Assembly: GCA_947044405.1 (NCBI GenBank) | Contig: CAMRHE010001108.1 | Span: forward strand, 124,001 to 188,000 | Length of the DNA stretch: 64,000 nt | From: Leptodactylus fallax | Taxonomy: Eukaryota > Chordata > Amphibia > Anura > Leptodactylidae | Direction: 5' to 3' | In this document: one piece after another, positions 1 through 25,194 of the stretch | Layout: each line of letters starts with the position of its first letter | How positions within the stretch are numbered: position 1 is the stretch's first letter | Made by a program: the position numbers and the translations under genes | The notes under the pieces: model-generated | Told to the model about the DNA's origin: nothing | The model's input: only the letters and a program-made list of their open reading frames with translations | Database searches by the model: none

Positions 1-19
1 CTGCCTGCCATCTCCAAGG

Positions 20-1556
20 CGCACTCTTCCTCGTCCTCCCCGGGCCTCGCTCTGCGTCGGGCCTCCTCTTCCTCGTCCTCCCCGGGCCCCGCTCTGCGCC
101 GGGCCTCCTCTTCCTCGTCCTCCCCCCCAGGCCCCGCTCTGCGCCCGGCCTCCTCTTCCTCGTCCTCCCCGGGCCCCACTCTGCGCCCGGCCGCCTCTTC
201 CTCGTCCTCCCCGGGCCCCGCTCTGCTCCGGGCCTCCTCTTCCTCGTCCTCCCCGGGCCCCGCTCTGCGCCCGGCCTCCTCTTCCTCGTCCTCCCCGGGC
301 CCCGCTCTGCGCCGGGCCGCCTCTTCCTCGTCCTCCCCGGGCCCCGCTCTGCGCCGGGCCGCCTCGTTCCTCGTCCTCCCCGGGCCCCGCTCTGCGCCGG
401 GCCTCCTCTTCCTCGTCCTCCCCGGGCCCCGCTCTGCGCCGGGCCTCCTCTTCCTCGTCCTCCCTGGGCCCCGCTCTGCGCTGGGCCTCCTCTTCCTCGT
501 CCTCCCCGGGCCCCGCTCTGCGCCGGGCCTCCTCTTCCTTGTTCTCCCCGGGCCCCGCTCTGCGCCGGGCCTCCTCTTCCTCGTCCTCCCCGGGCCCCGC
601 TCTGCGCCCGGCCGCCTCTTCCTCGTCCTCCCCGGGCCCCGCTCTGCGCCCGGCCGCCTCTTCCTCGTCCTCCCCGGGCCCCGCTCTGCTCCGGGCCTCC
701 TCTTCCTCGTCCTCCCCGGGCCCCGCTCTGCGCCCGGCCTCCTCTTCCTCGTCCTCCCCGCTCTGCGCCCGGCCGCCTCTTCCTCGTCCTCCCCGGGCCC
801 CGCTCTGCTCCGGGCCTCCTCTTCCTTGTCCTCCCCGGGCCCCGCTCTGCGCCGGGCCTCCTCTTCCTCGTCCTCCCCGGCCCCCGCTCTGCGCCCGGCC
901 TCCTCTTCTTCATCCTCCCCGGGCCCCGCTCTGCGCCGGGCCGCCTCTTCCTCGTCCTCCCCGGGCCCCGCTCTGCGCCCGGCCTCCTCTTCCTCGTCCT
1001 CCCCGGGCCCCGCTCTGCGCCGGGCCGCCTCTTCCTTGTCCTCCCCGGGCCCGCTCTGCGCCGGGCCTCCTCTTCCTCGTCCTCCCCGGGCCCCGCTCTG
1101 CGCCGGGCCGCCTCTTCCTTGTCCTCCCCGGGCCTCGCTCTGCGCCCGGCCGCCTCTTCCTCGTCCTCCCCGGGCCCCGCTCTGCGCCGGGCCTCCTCTT
1201 CCTTGTCCTCCCCGGGCCCCGCTCTGCGCCGGGCCTCCTCTTCCTCGTCCTCCCCGGGCCCCGCTCTGCGCCGGGCCTCCTCTTCTTCGTCCTCCCCGGG
1301 CCCCGCTCTGCGCCGGGCCTCCTCTTCCTTGTCCTCCCCGGGCCTCGCTCTGCGCCCGGCCGCCTCTTCCTCGTCCTCCCCGGGCCCCGCTCTGCGCCGG
1401 GCCTCCTCTTCCTTGTCCTCCCCGGGCCCCGCTCTGCTCCGGGCCTCCTCTTCCTCGTCCTCCCCGGGCCCCGCTCTGCGCCCGGCCTCCTCTTCTTCAT
1501 CCTCCCCGGGCCCCGCTCTGCGCCGGGCCTCCTCTTCCTCGTCCTCCCTGGGCCTC
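20..1556. repeat. 42-bp GC-rich minisatellite, about 36 copies
   Basis: Tandem array of a 42-bp unit built from a CTCTTCCTCGTCCTCC block followed by a GGGCCCCGCTCTGCGCC block. Copies differ by C/T and C/G substitutions and rare small deletions. Because 42 is a multiple of 3, all frames stay open and give repetitive Ser/Pro/Arg-rich ORFs on both strands. It lies 5' of SMURF2 exon 2, so in SMURF2 intron 1 if exon 1 is upstream of the window. The array is cut by the left edge. Confidence 0.95.
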
Positions 1557-1559
1557 CTC

Positions 1560-2890
1560 CTCCTCCACAGCAGTTCTCGGGAAGTATTTAATTAAGCTGA
1601 TTATGGCCTGGTCAGGTGACATGGGACGCCATCTTTGGTTGTCTAGGTGACTCTGCAGTGCTTCCTGGCAGCAGGTGTGGTGTTGGCTGTGCCCTCTGCT
1701 CTCTTCCTGTCCCCCCCCTCAGGCGACAGCAGAGTCAGGAGGAGGCCCGGAAATGCTTTGTCTGTGCAGGAACAATGCTGTGAATGAGCCGAGGAGGAGG
1801 AGGGGAGTCTAAACAAACCTCACGTCGTCTGCCGCCATTCATAAATACTGCTGCCTCCAGACGCCTCTGCTACGTCTTGCACAGTGTCTTGGGCCCAGGC
1901 GGCCTCTGTTTTTAATGGGTTTTTTTACACTTCTTGCTCCTTTCTCCTCCAGGGTCTCTGTAGTGCTGACTTCTTCCACTATGGTTGTGCCTGTCCTATA
2001 TCTGGGGTCTCTTCCACGACTAGAATACTAGAATTGCAGTGAAGACTGACAGTGCCGAGCAGATTATAACGTATAGGGGGATTATGGGAGTGGCTGTATA
2101 ATTGTCAGTGATGTCAGCGTTGCTGCCTCCATGGTACGGTTCCCTCTTCCTTTGCTGGTATGTGTGGCAGGATGATGGCGGCCGGGATGGCGATCATGGG
2201 GTGTACGGTGACAGATCTGTCGTCAGGACACATGACCCAGCTCGCTCGGCCACTTCCCATCTGTCGCCTCCTCAGTGTAAGCCGATCGCGCTGTAATTGT
2301 AGCCGCCATGATGAGCCTGACACCCCTCAATAATTAATGGCTCACCCTGGAAAAGCTGGGTGATAACCAATCGGACTGTGTGTACACCGCCGTAACATAG
2401 TGCCCTGCTACGTGACATAACACATCTGCCGATCAGGAGCTTGGAAAAGCTGAGTAGAGGCTGTTACTCAGTTACTCAGCTTTCCTAGGTCCTGATGTGA
2501 CACTTCTCTGCTTATTAATGGATTTGCCGTTCAGTATGTTTAGGAAGCTGGGTGATGAGACGCAGTAGGGTCACTGTTGCTGTATCCTTGCTGGGAGTCA
2601 CTCAGCTTTCCTAGAGTTGGGACAAGTCTGAGCACAGCCTTTCAGGACTCAGGTAAAGCTGGGCACCGGTCAGTATGATGGAGTTATTGGCCTGGCTGGC
2701 AGCATGTCTTGTGGAGCCACCCAACTTTCCTAGAGTCCTGCATGTCCTCCTGTGTCCTGGTCCCTTTACCTCTCCCCCAGTACAGGCGGCCGCAGAGTCC
2801 CTGCTAAACACCCCCCAATCCCCTCCCGAATTCTAGGAATCTCCGGCCCCTCCCCCAGACCCAGAGGTTTCCTCTAATCAGCGTCTGGTA
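1560..2890. other. SMURF2 intron 1 spacer with foldback repeats
   Basis: No exon was found here; the SMURF2 N-terminal exon (17 residues in mammals) is not recognisable. Between 2347 and 2745 a motif of the type GGAAAGCTGAGTGA/TCACTCAGCTTTCC recurs in opposite orientations, for example 2437-2497 and 2540-2616. This suggests short foldback MITE-like copies. The same motif pair recurs at 8819-8890. Confidence 0.55.
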
Positions 2891-2924
2891 TGGGAAAAAT
2901 GTCCGGACAGGAACTGCCCGATCT

Positions 2925-4672
2925 GTGTATCTCAGCCTGCCCCGTACCACACTGTCTGCTGTATCTCAGCCTGCCCCGTACCACACTGTCTGCTGTATCT
3001 CAGCCTGCCCCGTACCACACTGTCTGCTGTATCTCAGCCTGCCCCGTACCACACTGTCTGCTGTATCTCAGCCTGCCCCGTACCACACTGTCTGCTGTAT
3101 CTCAGCCTGCCCCGTACCACACTGTCTGCTGTATCTCAGCCTGCCCCGTACCACACTGTCTGCTGTATCTCAGCCTGCCCCGTACCACACTGTCTGCTGT
3201 ATCTCAGCCTGCCCCGTACCACACTGTCTGCTGTATCTCAGCCTGCCCCCGGACCGCACTGTCTGCTGTATCTCAGCCTGCCCCGTACCGCACTGTCTTC
3301 TGTATCTCAGCCTGCCCCGTACCACACTGTCTGCTGTATCTCAGCCTGCCCCGTACCACACTGTCTGCTGTATCTCAGCCTGCCCCGTACCACACTGTCT
3401 GCTGTATCTCAGCCTGCCCCGTACCACACTGTCTGCCGTATCTCAGCCTGCCCCGTACCACACTGTCTGCCGTATCTCAGCCTGCCCCGTACCGCACTGT
3501 CTGCCGTATCTCAGCCTGCCCCGCCCGTCACCGCCCCCTGTCTGCTGTATCTCAGCCTGCCCCCCGGGCCGCCCTGTCTGCCGTATCTCAGCCTGCCCCG
3601 TACCGCCCTGTCTGCCGTATCTCAGCCTGCGCCCCGGGCCGCCCTGTCTGCCGTATCTCAGCCCCTGCCGCCCGCCGGCCGCCCTGTCTGCCGTATCTCA
3701 GCCTGCCCCGTGCCGCCCTGTCTGCCGTATCTCAGCCTGCCCCGTACCACACTGTCTGCCGTATCTCAGCCTGCCGCCCCGGGCCGCCCTGTCTGCCGTA
3801 TCTCAGCCTGCCGCCCCGGGCCGCCCTGTCTGCCGTATCTCAGCCTACCCCCCGGGCCGCCCTGTCTGCCGTATCTCAGCCTGCCGCCCCGGGCCGCCCT
3901 GTCTGCCGTATCTCAGCCGGCCGCCGTACCGCACTGTCTGCCGTATCTCAGCCAGCCCCGGCCGCCCCGTCTGCCGTATCTCAGCCGGCCGCCCCGTCTG
4001 CCGTATCTCAGCCTGCCGCCCCGGGCCGCCCTGTCTGCCGTATCTCAGCCTGCCCCGTACCACCCTGTCTGCCGTATCTCAGCCTCCGCCCCATGCCACC
4101 CTGTCTGCCGTATCTCAGCCTGCCCCGCACCACACGCCCCCGGTTGCCTGCCCTGTCCCTGTCTGCTGTATCTCAGCCTGCCGCCCCGGGCCGCCCTGTC
4201 TGCCGTATCTCAGCCTGCCGCCCCGGGCCGCCCTGTCTGCTGTATCTCAGCCTGCGCCCCGTACCGCACTGTCTGCCGTATCTCAGCCTGCCCCGTACCG
4301 CCCTGTCTGCTGTATCTCAGCGGGCCGCCCTGTCTGCCGTATCTCAGCCTGCCGCCCCGGGCCGCCCTGTCTGCTGTATCTCAGCCTGCCCCGTACCACA
4401 CTGTCTGCTGTATCTCAGTCTGCCCCGTACCGCACTGTCTGCTGTATCTCAGCCTGCCCCGCCGCACTGCGCGGTATCTCAGCCTGCCGCCCTGTCTGCC
4501 GTATCTCAGCCTGCCGCCCCGTACCGCCCTGTCTGCTGTATCTCAGTCTGCCCCGTACCGCACTGTCTGCTGTATCTCAGCCTGCCGCCCCGGGCCGCCC
4601 TGTCTGCTGTATCTCAGCCTGCCGCCCTGGGCCGCCCTGTCTGCTGTATCTCAGCCTGCCGCCCTGTGGTAC
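2925..4672. repeat. 34-bp minisatellite, about 50 copies
   Basis: Unit: CTGCCCCGTACCACACTGT followed by CTGCTGTATCTCAGC (34 bp). The first ten or so units (2935-3240) are almost identical. Later units drift to a GC-rich variant in which CCGTACCACACTG becomes CCGGGCCGCCCTG, with small insertions and deletions. Homogenisation at one edge and decay across the rest is typical of minisatellite turnover. Long ORFs across it are repeat artefacts. It lies in SMURF2 intron 1. Confidence 0.95.
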
Positions 4673-5283
4673 AGTCTGAGCACTACATCCGGGCCCTGAG
4701 CTGCTCTTGTTGCTCTGCCTGCAGTTTGGCGCCCCCTGTGGTTTGCACCATTTCCAGCCCTCTTGTTGTAGTTGGTGAGTTGTCAGGTCTAGTGGCGAGG
4801 TCATGTGACCGGAGTCGGCGCGGGTGCGACACATCTCAGGGGTTCACATACTTTACTGCAGGCTGTGTGGGCAAGTCATATGGAAGGAAAGGGTTACAGG
4901 TCAGGGAGGGGGGAGACGGGGCTACTGGGCGTGGTCTGTGGCCTAGATATTTGCCCCCTTCGGGCACCTGCCCAGTTACCCGCAGTCATGTGATGTTACC
5001 CATTGGTCACCGCCCGCTGCAGCCACTTGGGGGCGCTGCCTGCAGACCCTCGCCCCTTGGAGCATGGCCGCCGCGGCGGCGTCTCGGAGAAGACAAGAGA
5101 GATTATTGAGCGCGGAGCATAGAGCGGCCATTCATTACCCCCCACCCCAGCCCCTATGGAATAAACCGCCCGCCATTAACCCCCCGCTGGGCCCCGCCTC
5201 CCTTGAGCACTGTTACTGTGTGTCGATTTCTGTTACAATGTATCAGTCTGTGCTTTATTAACCCTCTGCTCCTCTCTCTGCAG
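4673..5283 (+). other. end of SMURF2 intron 1
   Basis: Unique sequence between the 34-bp array and exon 2. A GC-rich patch at 5030-5130 with an ATG at 5064 opens a 65-codon frame that stops before the exon 2 acceptor, so it is not joined to SMURF2. A short TTACAATGTATCAGTCTG motif at about 5232 matches the end of the foldback family described at 47209. The segment ends in a pyrimidine-rich acceptor (CTCTCTCTGCAG, ending at 5283). Confidence 0.5.
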
Positions 5284-19227
<13,944 letters not shown>

Positions 19228-20915
19228 GGTCCCGCCCAAGGACACTTGAGATGGACGACTCGGCCCCTCCCCCAGCGCCTCGCACCAGGAGGACACGGAC
19301 ACTTTCTATAAATATTATATATAAATATATTTTTTTTCCATTACGAAAAAGTCGTACGGCGCTGGCGACTTAGCTGCTATTTAAAGAGAAAAACAAAGTA
19401 TCTTGAACGTTGTGCGGACCGCCGACCTTCCCGTGAAAGCGGCGTCCGGCCATATATAAAGACTACTATTATTTTTATACGAAAAGGGTTAACGATTACA
19501 TTCCCTCTTCCTGGATCTCACAGCGAAGAAGCAAAGATTCAGCCATGGCCGCCGGCGGCGAGAGAGAGCGCGAGGGACGGCCGCCAGCAGGCCGCGGCCA
19601 CTTTCTCGACTTCGCCTGTGTGGCCGCCTCCCCTCCCCCACCCGTACCTAGAGTGGATTTCATAGATGAAGCTCGTATTTAGCGCCGCAGCTGCCACCGG
19701 TCCGTTTCCCGCCGTTCATACGCCACTTATTTTATTAATTTAATATCTGCCATTTTATGTTCCGTCGTTGCATCTTCTTACTGTTCAGGTCTTTCTGTGT
19801 CTTTAGCGTTTAAAACACGACAGCCATCCCGTGCGAACTGGCGGCGGTGGCCATTTTAGGGGGTTGAAGCTAGTCCATCTGCCTGAGTCTATATCAGGTT
19901 AGTGAGCAGACACTATGGCCGCCGTCACCGCTCTGTGCAGGATTACGATATTTTGCCGCCATGACGCATTTTCAGAACCAGCAACTATTTTACGATTTTT
20001 TTTTTTCTTCTCCTCGTACAATCCTGATGTCAAACCACTGTCTCCGCCCCCCGGCGCCATGATAGAAGCTACCGCCTTGTTTTTAGTATTCCGCCATTAT
20101 ATCAGACGCAGCATTAACCCATTAACCTCCCCGTCTCGCCCCGTCCTCTGTTCTATCCGTTTAGTCTCCGGTTTTTCATCTGTAAATAGAATAAAGGAAA
20201 AAAAAAAAAGGGGGAATTTTCTGTGAAAATTCTTTGCCTATCTGGAGCGGCCGCGGCCTTCGTGCTGAGGCGGTTCAGCCATTTTCTATATCTATGGTCC
20301 AGGATCTCGTCAGGGAGAGGAAACAGCGTTAGCAGAAAGCGTCTCCTCTGGGGCAGGAAAAGGAGCTGTAAGCAGGGGCGGGGCCTAGCCCAGGTGGGAG
20401 GCGGCCTTATAGCGTGTCTGATGTGCCCTATTGGGGTGTGACGGGCCTGCACACTGCAAGTCTCAGCATTCTCAGGCCATAACACCATGTCATTAATGAT
20501 AGTGTCCATAGGGGGTGCTGTTTGCTGCCTACAATGACCTCTATTGTCCACGGGGTGGCACTGTAGACATTCCAGTCCTCACGTAGAGGGGAGAGGACGA
20601 GCCCCTCTTTTTGGCGCCCCTTTTCCTGCCGCGGAGCCTGTACCTTTAAGGCTTCAGATTCTGTCTACAATTAATGAAACCTGTTACTGTATAAAGAGAT
20701 ATAAGCTTCCCCTCCCCCGTCAGACCTGTAACACCCGAGGGTAACCTATCTCCTTAGTGCCTGTCCAGGGGTGGGTGTCGCCTCCTCCTGGAAGATCCGG
20801 GGTCGATCCCTGCAGCGGATCCGACGCCCCTGTCACTAACTCCGGCACCAGCATGTTACCGACATAATATTTGCTTCAATTTATAGCTGATAATTAAAAA
20901 GAAAAAGTATTTTCA
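19228..20915 (+). other. SMURF2 3' UTR
   Basis: Follows the TGA at 19225-19227. The sequence is unique, CpG-containing, and has A/T-rich stretches (TATATAAATATATTTT near 19315). The terminal exon is assumed to run to the ATTAAA signal at 20893-20898. An earlier AATAAA at 20190-20195, followed by a 12-A run, could give a shorter form. Ends are inferred; no transcript evidence is available here. Confidence 0.6.
20893..20898 (+). terminator. candidate polyadenylation signal ATTAAA of SMURF2
   Basis: ATTAAA in an A-rich context, followed within about 35 bp by a T/GT-rich stretch (CCTTCTTGTGTCCG, 20920s). It fits a distal poly(A) site about 1.7 kb after the stop codon. An AATAAA hexamer at 20190-20195 is the alternative. 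Confidence 0.45.
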
Positions 20916-20983
20916 AAACCTTCTTGTGTCCGCGCGTCTGTTATATCGCTCTTGGGGCCCCCAGGGGCCAATCTGTAGATTGT

Positions 20984-21092
20984 TCTACTCTAGTCACATC
21001 CCAAGCTGCACCCGCAATCCTGCTCCGATACCAGCCTCATGTCAATTCAGCAGGGCCGTGATGAATGCAGCTTTAGCTGTGACTAGAGTAGA
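20984..21092. repeat. foldback MITE with perfect 14-bp ends
   Basis: The terminal arms TCTACTCTAGTCAC (20984) and GTGACTAGAGTAGA (ending at 21092) are exact inverted repeats. AGCTGC motifs inside the arms match the family seen at 14251-14377. It lies just beyond the SMURF2 3' end. Confidence 0.75.
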
Positions 21093-21602
21093 AAACTGGA
21101 TTTTATTTGGGAAAAGTTAAACCTGCGCTTTGGTGTCCCCAACTACAGTGATCAGTGGGGGAAGGTCTGAGCCGAACTCCGCAGGAAATAAACAAACCTG
21201 CAATGCGTTTCTGCTGCGGCTCGTTACGTGGGACCTTAAGCCTTAAAGGGGTTTTCCAGGAAAAAAATCTTTTCAAAAAAGGTCTGTTAATGGGTTAATA
21301 AGGGCACCCAAATACAGTGCCTTGTGAAAGTATTCGGCCCCCTTGGACTTTTCAACCTTTTCCACATTTCAGGCTTCAAACATAAAGATATAAAATTTTA
21401 ATTTTTTGGTGAAGAATCAACAATTATGAAGTGGAACGAAATTTATTGGTTATTTTAAACTTTTGTAAAAAATAAAAAACTGAAAAGTGGGGCGTGCAAT
21501 ATTATTCGGCCCCTTTACTTTCAGTGCAGCAAACTCACTCCAGAAGTTCAGTGAGGATCTCTGAATGATCCAATGTTGTCCTAAATGACTGATGATGATA
21601 AA

Positions 21603-21777
21603 GTGGGATTTTTGTGTACTCACCGTAAAATCCTTTTCTCGTTGTATTCACTGGGGGACACAGCACCATGGGTATAGACCTGGTCACTAGGAGACAAGAC
21701 ACTAGGAAAAAGCAAAAGCTGTTGTCTCCGCCTCCAGGCTATACCCTGCCACAGCCACTGTGCATGAATCAGTTTGT
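21603..21777. repeat. DIRS right-hand inverted terminal repeat with 32-bp extension
   Basis: Positions 21635-21777 match the reverse complement of 27014-27155 (shared TCACTGGGGGACACAGCACC and GAGACAAGACACTAGGAAAA). Positions 21603-21634 (GTGGGATTTTTGTGTACTCA...) are an additional outer segment found only here and, inverted, in the internal complementary region. Confidence 0.88.
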
Positions 21778-21892
21778 ACCGTAGCAGTAGGCGAGAGAGA
21801 CACAAAGGAACCAACAACCACCAACAATGCCTGAACCCAAAAAGGAACCAACACAGTTCGGGCAGGAACACTGAAAAAAACAAGGGAGGGAT

Positions 21893-21991
21893 CTGTGTCC
21901 CCCAGTGAATACAACGAGAAAAGGATTTTACGGTGAGTACACAAAAATCCCACTTTCTCGTCTACTTCACTGGGGGACACAGCACCATGGG
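21893..21991. repeat. DIRS internal complementary region
   Basis: Two abutting parts. Positions 21893-21953 are an exact reverse complement of 21603-21663. Positions 21954-21991 are an exact reverse complement of 27118-27155. The junction CCCAC|TTTCTCG therefore reproduces the two element ends joined, as in the circle-junction model for DIRS-1. At 99 bp it is similar in size to the DIRS-1 ICR. Confidence 0.88.
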
Positions 21992-22640
21992 ATGTCCTAA
22001 AGCAGTCCCAGAGGGTGGGAATAACACGGCCATGCAAACCTGTAATACTCAACCGCTTCCAGAAACTTACAACCCAAATTGGCATCAGCAGAGGCCACAG
22101 AATGAATCTGGAGAAACTTAGAGAAAAAGGATGGAGGCGCAGTGGGATACTTACAGACCTGGGAAGCATAAGCCTGATGCCGGAGGCCCCGGGAACTCCA
22201 ACAGCTCTAGAGGAGAGAGCCGTCACACGGGAAGGCAGAGCCGTACTCTTAAATCGATAGGTCTCCCTAATCTCAGACCAAAGCCATCGGAAGATGGGAG
22301 CTCTGGAAGCAGGCAGGCCCTGGCAAGGGCACTCAGGGAGAATGAGCAAAGCGTCCGAACAAGAGAAAGGATCCGTGAGGAACAGTATACACGCAAATTG
22401 CCCGGGCAACAACCGGGCAGGGAAGAGCAAGCACTCACGTGGACGCCTGGGGACCGAGCAGAAGGAGGGCAAGACCAAGTCCTCGAAGTGGAAGCAGGAA
22501 AAACACCCTAAGAAAAAAAGACTGTGGCAGACAGAGGAAAACCTTATCCTTGTGGAGGACCAGAAAGGGAGGCTGCCGAAAAAAAGGGGCAGCCAATTAG
22601 GGACCCCTGCGGATGGAGGTAATGGCCACCAGAAACTCAT
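21992..22640 (-). pseudogene. DIRS tyrosine recombinase remnant
   Basis: Minus-strand frame upstream of the ICR. A segment at about 22120-22330 (SEIRETYRF ... STALPSRVTALSSRAVGV) resembles the conserved Hx2R region of DIRS recombinases, where AHSTRAVGVS is usual; the His is Leu here. Downstream residues continue in shifted frames and no intact active-site Tyr can be assigned. The frame runs on into the ITR, so its C-terminus is not meaningful. Confidence 0.6.
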
Positions 22641-23399
22641 TCTACCAGGACAGAAGGCAAAAAAAAGGGTATCATAGGCTCGAAGAGGAGAACCTGAAGC
22701 ACCTTAAAGATGAGGTTAAGATTCCACGGATCCAAGGGTTCCAAAGGAGCACAGAGTGGCACTCCTGTAGGAAAGTCTTTTAAAAAGAAAGACTAAGACC
22801 TTGATCCAGACCAGACTGGAGAAGATCCGATGAGAATCGTTACTCTTCCAACGGTGGACGTAAGCCTTCCACGTTTGATGGCAGATCTAAGCTATCTGGA
22901 ATTTCCGGGCCTTGAGTATGTTAGAATAACAAACTCCGAAAAAACCACGACGCCTCAAACCTCGGATTGAACAGCCACGCCGTGAACGCAGCTGAGTCAA
23001 GGTGGGGTACAACAGCGGTCCTTGAGACAGCAGGTCAACCAGCAGAGGAAGAGGCCAGGAGCATCCGCCAACAGGAAAATGAGATCCACATACCAGACCC
23101 GGCAGGGCCAATCTGGTGCCACCAGGATAGCTTGAACCCCCTTGGTCTTGAGATTCTGGAGGACCCAAGGGAGAAGAGGAAGTGAAAAACCGAACTTACA
23201 AGAGCGCCAGCGGTGATGGCTCGAGGATCCAGAGACCTGGCAATTTAGCCGGGGACCTTGTGGTTCCGGCGGAGGCTAAAAATGTCGACGTTTGTCACAC
23301 CACAGCAGGAGCACAGTGGATGGAAGATCTGCAGATAAAGCGACCCTCGCCCGGAGCAATATTTTCTCGACTCAAGTAGTCTGGCAGCAGTGGGAATCA

Positions 23400-24360
23400 C
23401 TTACCAACAGAGGGGAAGAAGGACTTCCCTTGAGAAATTCCTGGGGAGGAATATACACTAAAGAATCTCTCAGTGAACCAAGGTGGAAAGAGAACCAAGC
23501 AGATGAGGCTGTCCGGAGATTTGTCCCAGCAGGCCGTAATCTTCAAGAGGAGAGAACGACAGAGTGAATGAAAGGTACAGCCTAGATGGTTGAGGCGATC
23601 GTGCGCAGGACCCACATGCCGATTCAAAGACAGCAAGGAGAGTACCTCCAAAGGTGGGACACTCAGGATCTTGGCCTCCGGAGGGAGAATCACACCCTGG
23701 AGCGAGCAGAGGATCATGTCCCGGATCCCATGTGCTTAGAGGACACGAGACATCCTCATAGATGAGCCAGCAGAACCGGCGAAGAACATCCAAGGTGAAC
23801 CACAAGCTGGTCAGATTGTCTGACCTGGAGGGGCTTCACCAGGAGGTCGTCAAAGTCTGAAAACACGGCAGCACCTCTGGCGCAGAGGATGGCCATGAGA
23901 GACGCCATCACTGAGGGAAAAAACCCCCGGTGGCAGAGGCCAGCCTGAAGGGGAGAGAGACAACTGGAAAGGGCAAGGATCCACAGCAAAAACGAAGAAA
24001 CCGCTGACGGCACAGCGAGATGATGTAGATGGACGAAGAATTCGCCCATCTCCAGGGATGCCACCACAGACTGCATAGACTACAACGGAGCCTGCAGGCA
24101 TGGAAGAACCTGTGGAGCCCTTTCAGGTCCATGATGGGACAGAGGAAGCCGTCCTTCTAGGCAAATGGAGAACAGGAAGGAATAGTAACCCCAGATACAC
24201 TCTGCAACGGGAACAGGGACGCTGACTCCCTGCCGCTGGAGATTGGAGACAGCCTGGATTGTCCGACATAGCGAAGGCAAAGAGACTCCAGCGAAAACTG
24301 GAGTAGCCGGACGACACTGCCTCTCAGGCCCAGGCTCCAGACGTCCCGCCATTTGAGATG
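23400..24360 (-). pseudogene. DIRS reverse transcriptase remnant
   Basis: Read on the minus strand across several frames, the order of motifs is that of DIRS reverse transcriptases: a CPIMDLKGL-like stretch (about 24130), SVVASLEMGEFFVHL (about 24060), RFLRFCCGSLPF (about 24000), GLASATGGFF (about 23930), then VFSDFDDLLVKP (about 23850), the equivalent of the catalytic YLDD box. Many frameshifts and stops. Confidence 0.7.
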
Positions 24361-24419
24361 CCCAGAGAGGGGAAAAAACTTCATGCCGAGGAAGCTAGGA
24401 AGAGGAAGACCTGGACGAC

Positions 24420-24710
24420 CTAGTGCAGAACCGCCAGGGAGGCCTGGACTTGAAAGAAGCTTTCTGGAGCAGGAGAACGGCTGACACACAGGATGCCTCT
24501 GAGGGAGGAAGAATCTATTCCCCCCGTGGCCTCAGGGATAAGCTTCTCGACGCCGTTAACAAAAAATTTGGCCCAGGACGACCTGGAAAGGGAGAAGGGC
24601 TGCGTTCGCCTTCTTGGAGGCGGACCCAGTATTCCACAACGGATCCCAACGGTATGGCAGATAATCACTGCATTGGCGGCCGCCTTAGCAGATTTGGGAG
24701 GCATCTCCAG
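24420..24710 (-). pseudogene. DIRS Gag-like remnant
   Basis: The minus-strand frame contains RRTQPFSLSRSSWAKFFVNG and, further on, LIPEATGG. This resembles the C-terminal part of vertebrate DIRS Gag proteins (a phenylalanine/glycine box followed by an ATGGK-like motif). It lies upstream of the reverse transcriptase in element order. Short and degenerate; assignment rests on position and motif only. Confidence 0.45.
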
Positions 24711-25144
24711 TTATTGGGAAGCGTTCAGGATCTCAGAGACGAGTGGCTGGAGGGAAACTGCATCAGGGAGGTTTGACTGAAGCTGTTTGGCCCAGGAAAA
24801 GAAGGTCTTGATGACCCAAGAGGCAGCGAAGGAGAACCGCAGGGAGAAACCAGCCACTACGAAGGCCACCCTGGTGAGGGAAGCCACCTTCTTGCAGCAA
24901 TGCAATAGCCAGCATTTAGGGCAATGCAATGTATCAGTTCTGCATTGCAAACAATACAACAGATGCGATCCGATCTCACTCCGAGGGATCACTGAGGTAG
25001 GCAAAGTCCGCTGAAGGCAGACTAGAAGCCTTGGAGAGCCTAGCTATCATGGGATCCACCGTGGGAGGCTCTTAGTGATAGGAAGGGACACATGGGGCGG
25101 CTCGCTGACAAAATGTCAAGACAGGCCAGCTTGCGCTCACTAGT

Positions 25145-25190
25145 TACTGATATCTAAGTACCGTGCGCTAACCGATTGCACCACTGGAGC
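25145..25190 (-). pseudogene. 5' half of a tRNA-Ile-like sequence
   Basis: On the minus strand from 25190: GCTCCAGTGGTGCAATCGG then TTAGCGCACGGTACTTAGATA. This follows the acceptor strand, D-arm (box A) and start of the anticodon arm of vertebrate tRNA-Ile(UAU). The T-arm (box B) and 3' acceptor strand are missing; downstream sequence is unrelated. It sits inside the DIRS element between Gag and the 5' ITR. Probably a partial tRNA or SINE fragment. Confidence 0.55.
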
Positions 25191-25194
25191 AACC

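Noticed and set aside
5064..5261. Alternative first exon of SMURF2 starting MAAAAASRRR
   Set aside because: The frame stops before the exon 2 acceptor, no donor joins it in phase, and it does not resemble the SMURF2 N-terminus.
21702..22640. 312-codon minus-strand ORF as a host gene
   Set aside because: It overlaps the DIRS ICR and ITR, and its middle part resembles a degenerate tyrosine recombinase. It is a retroelement remnant.
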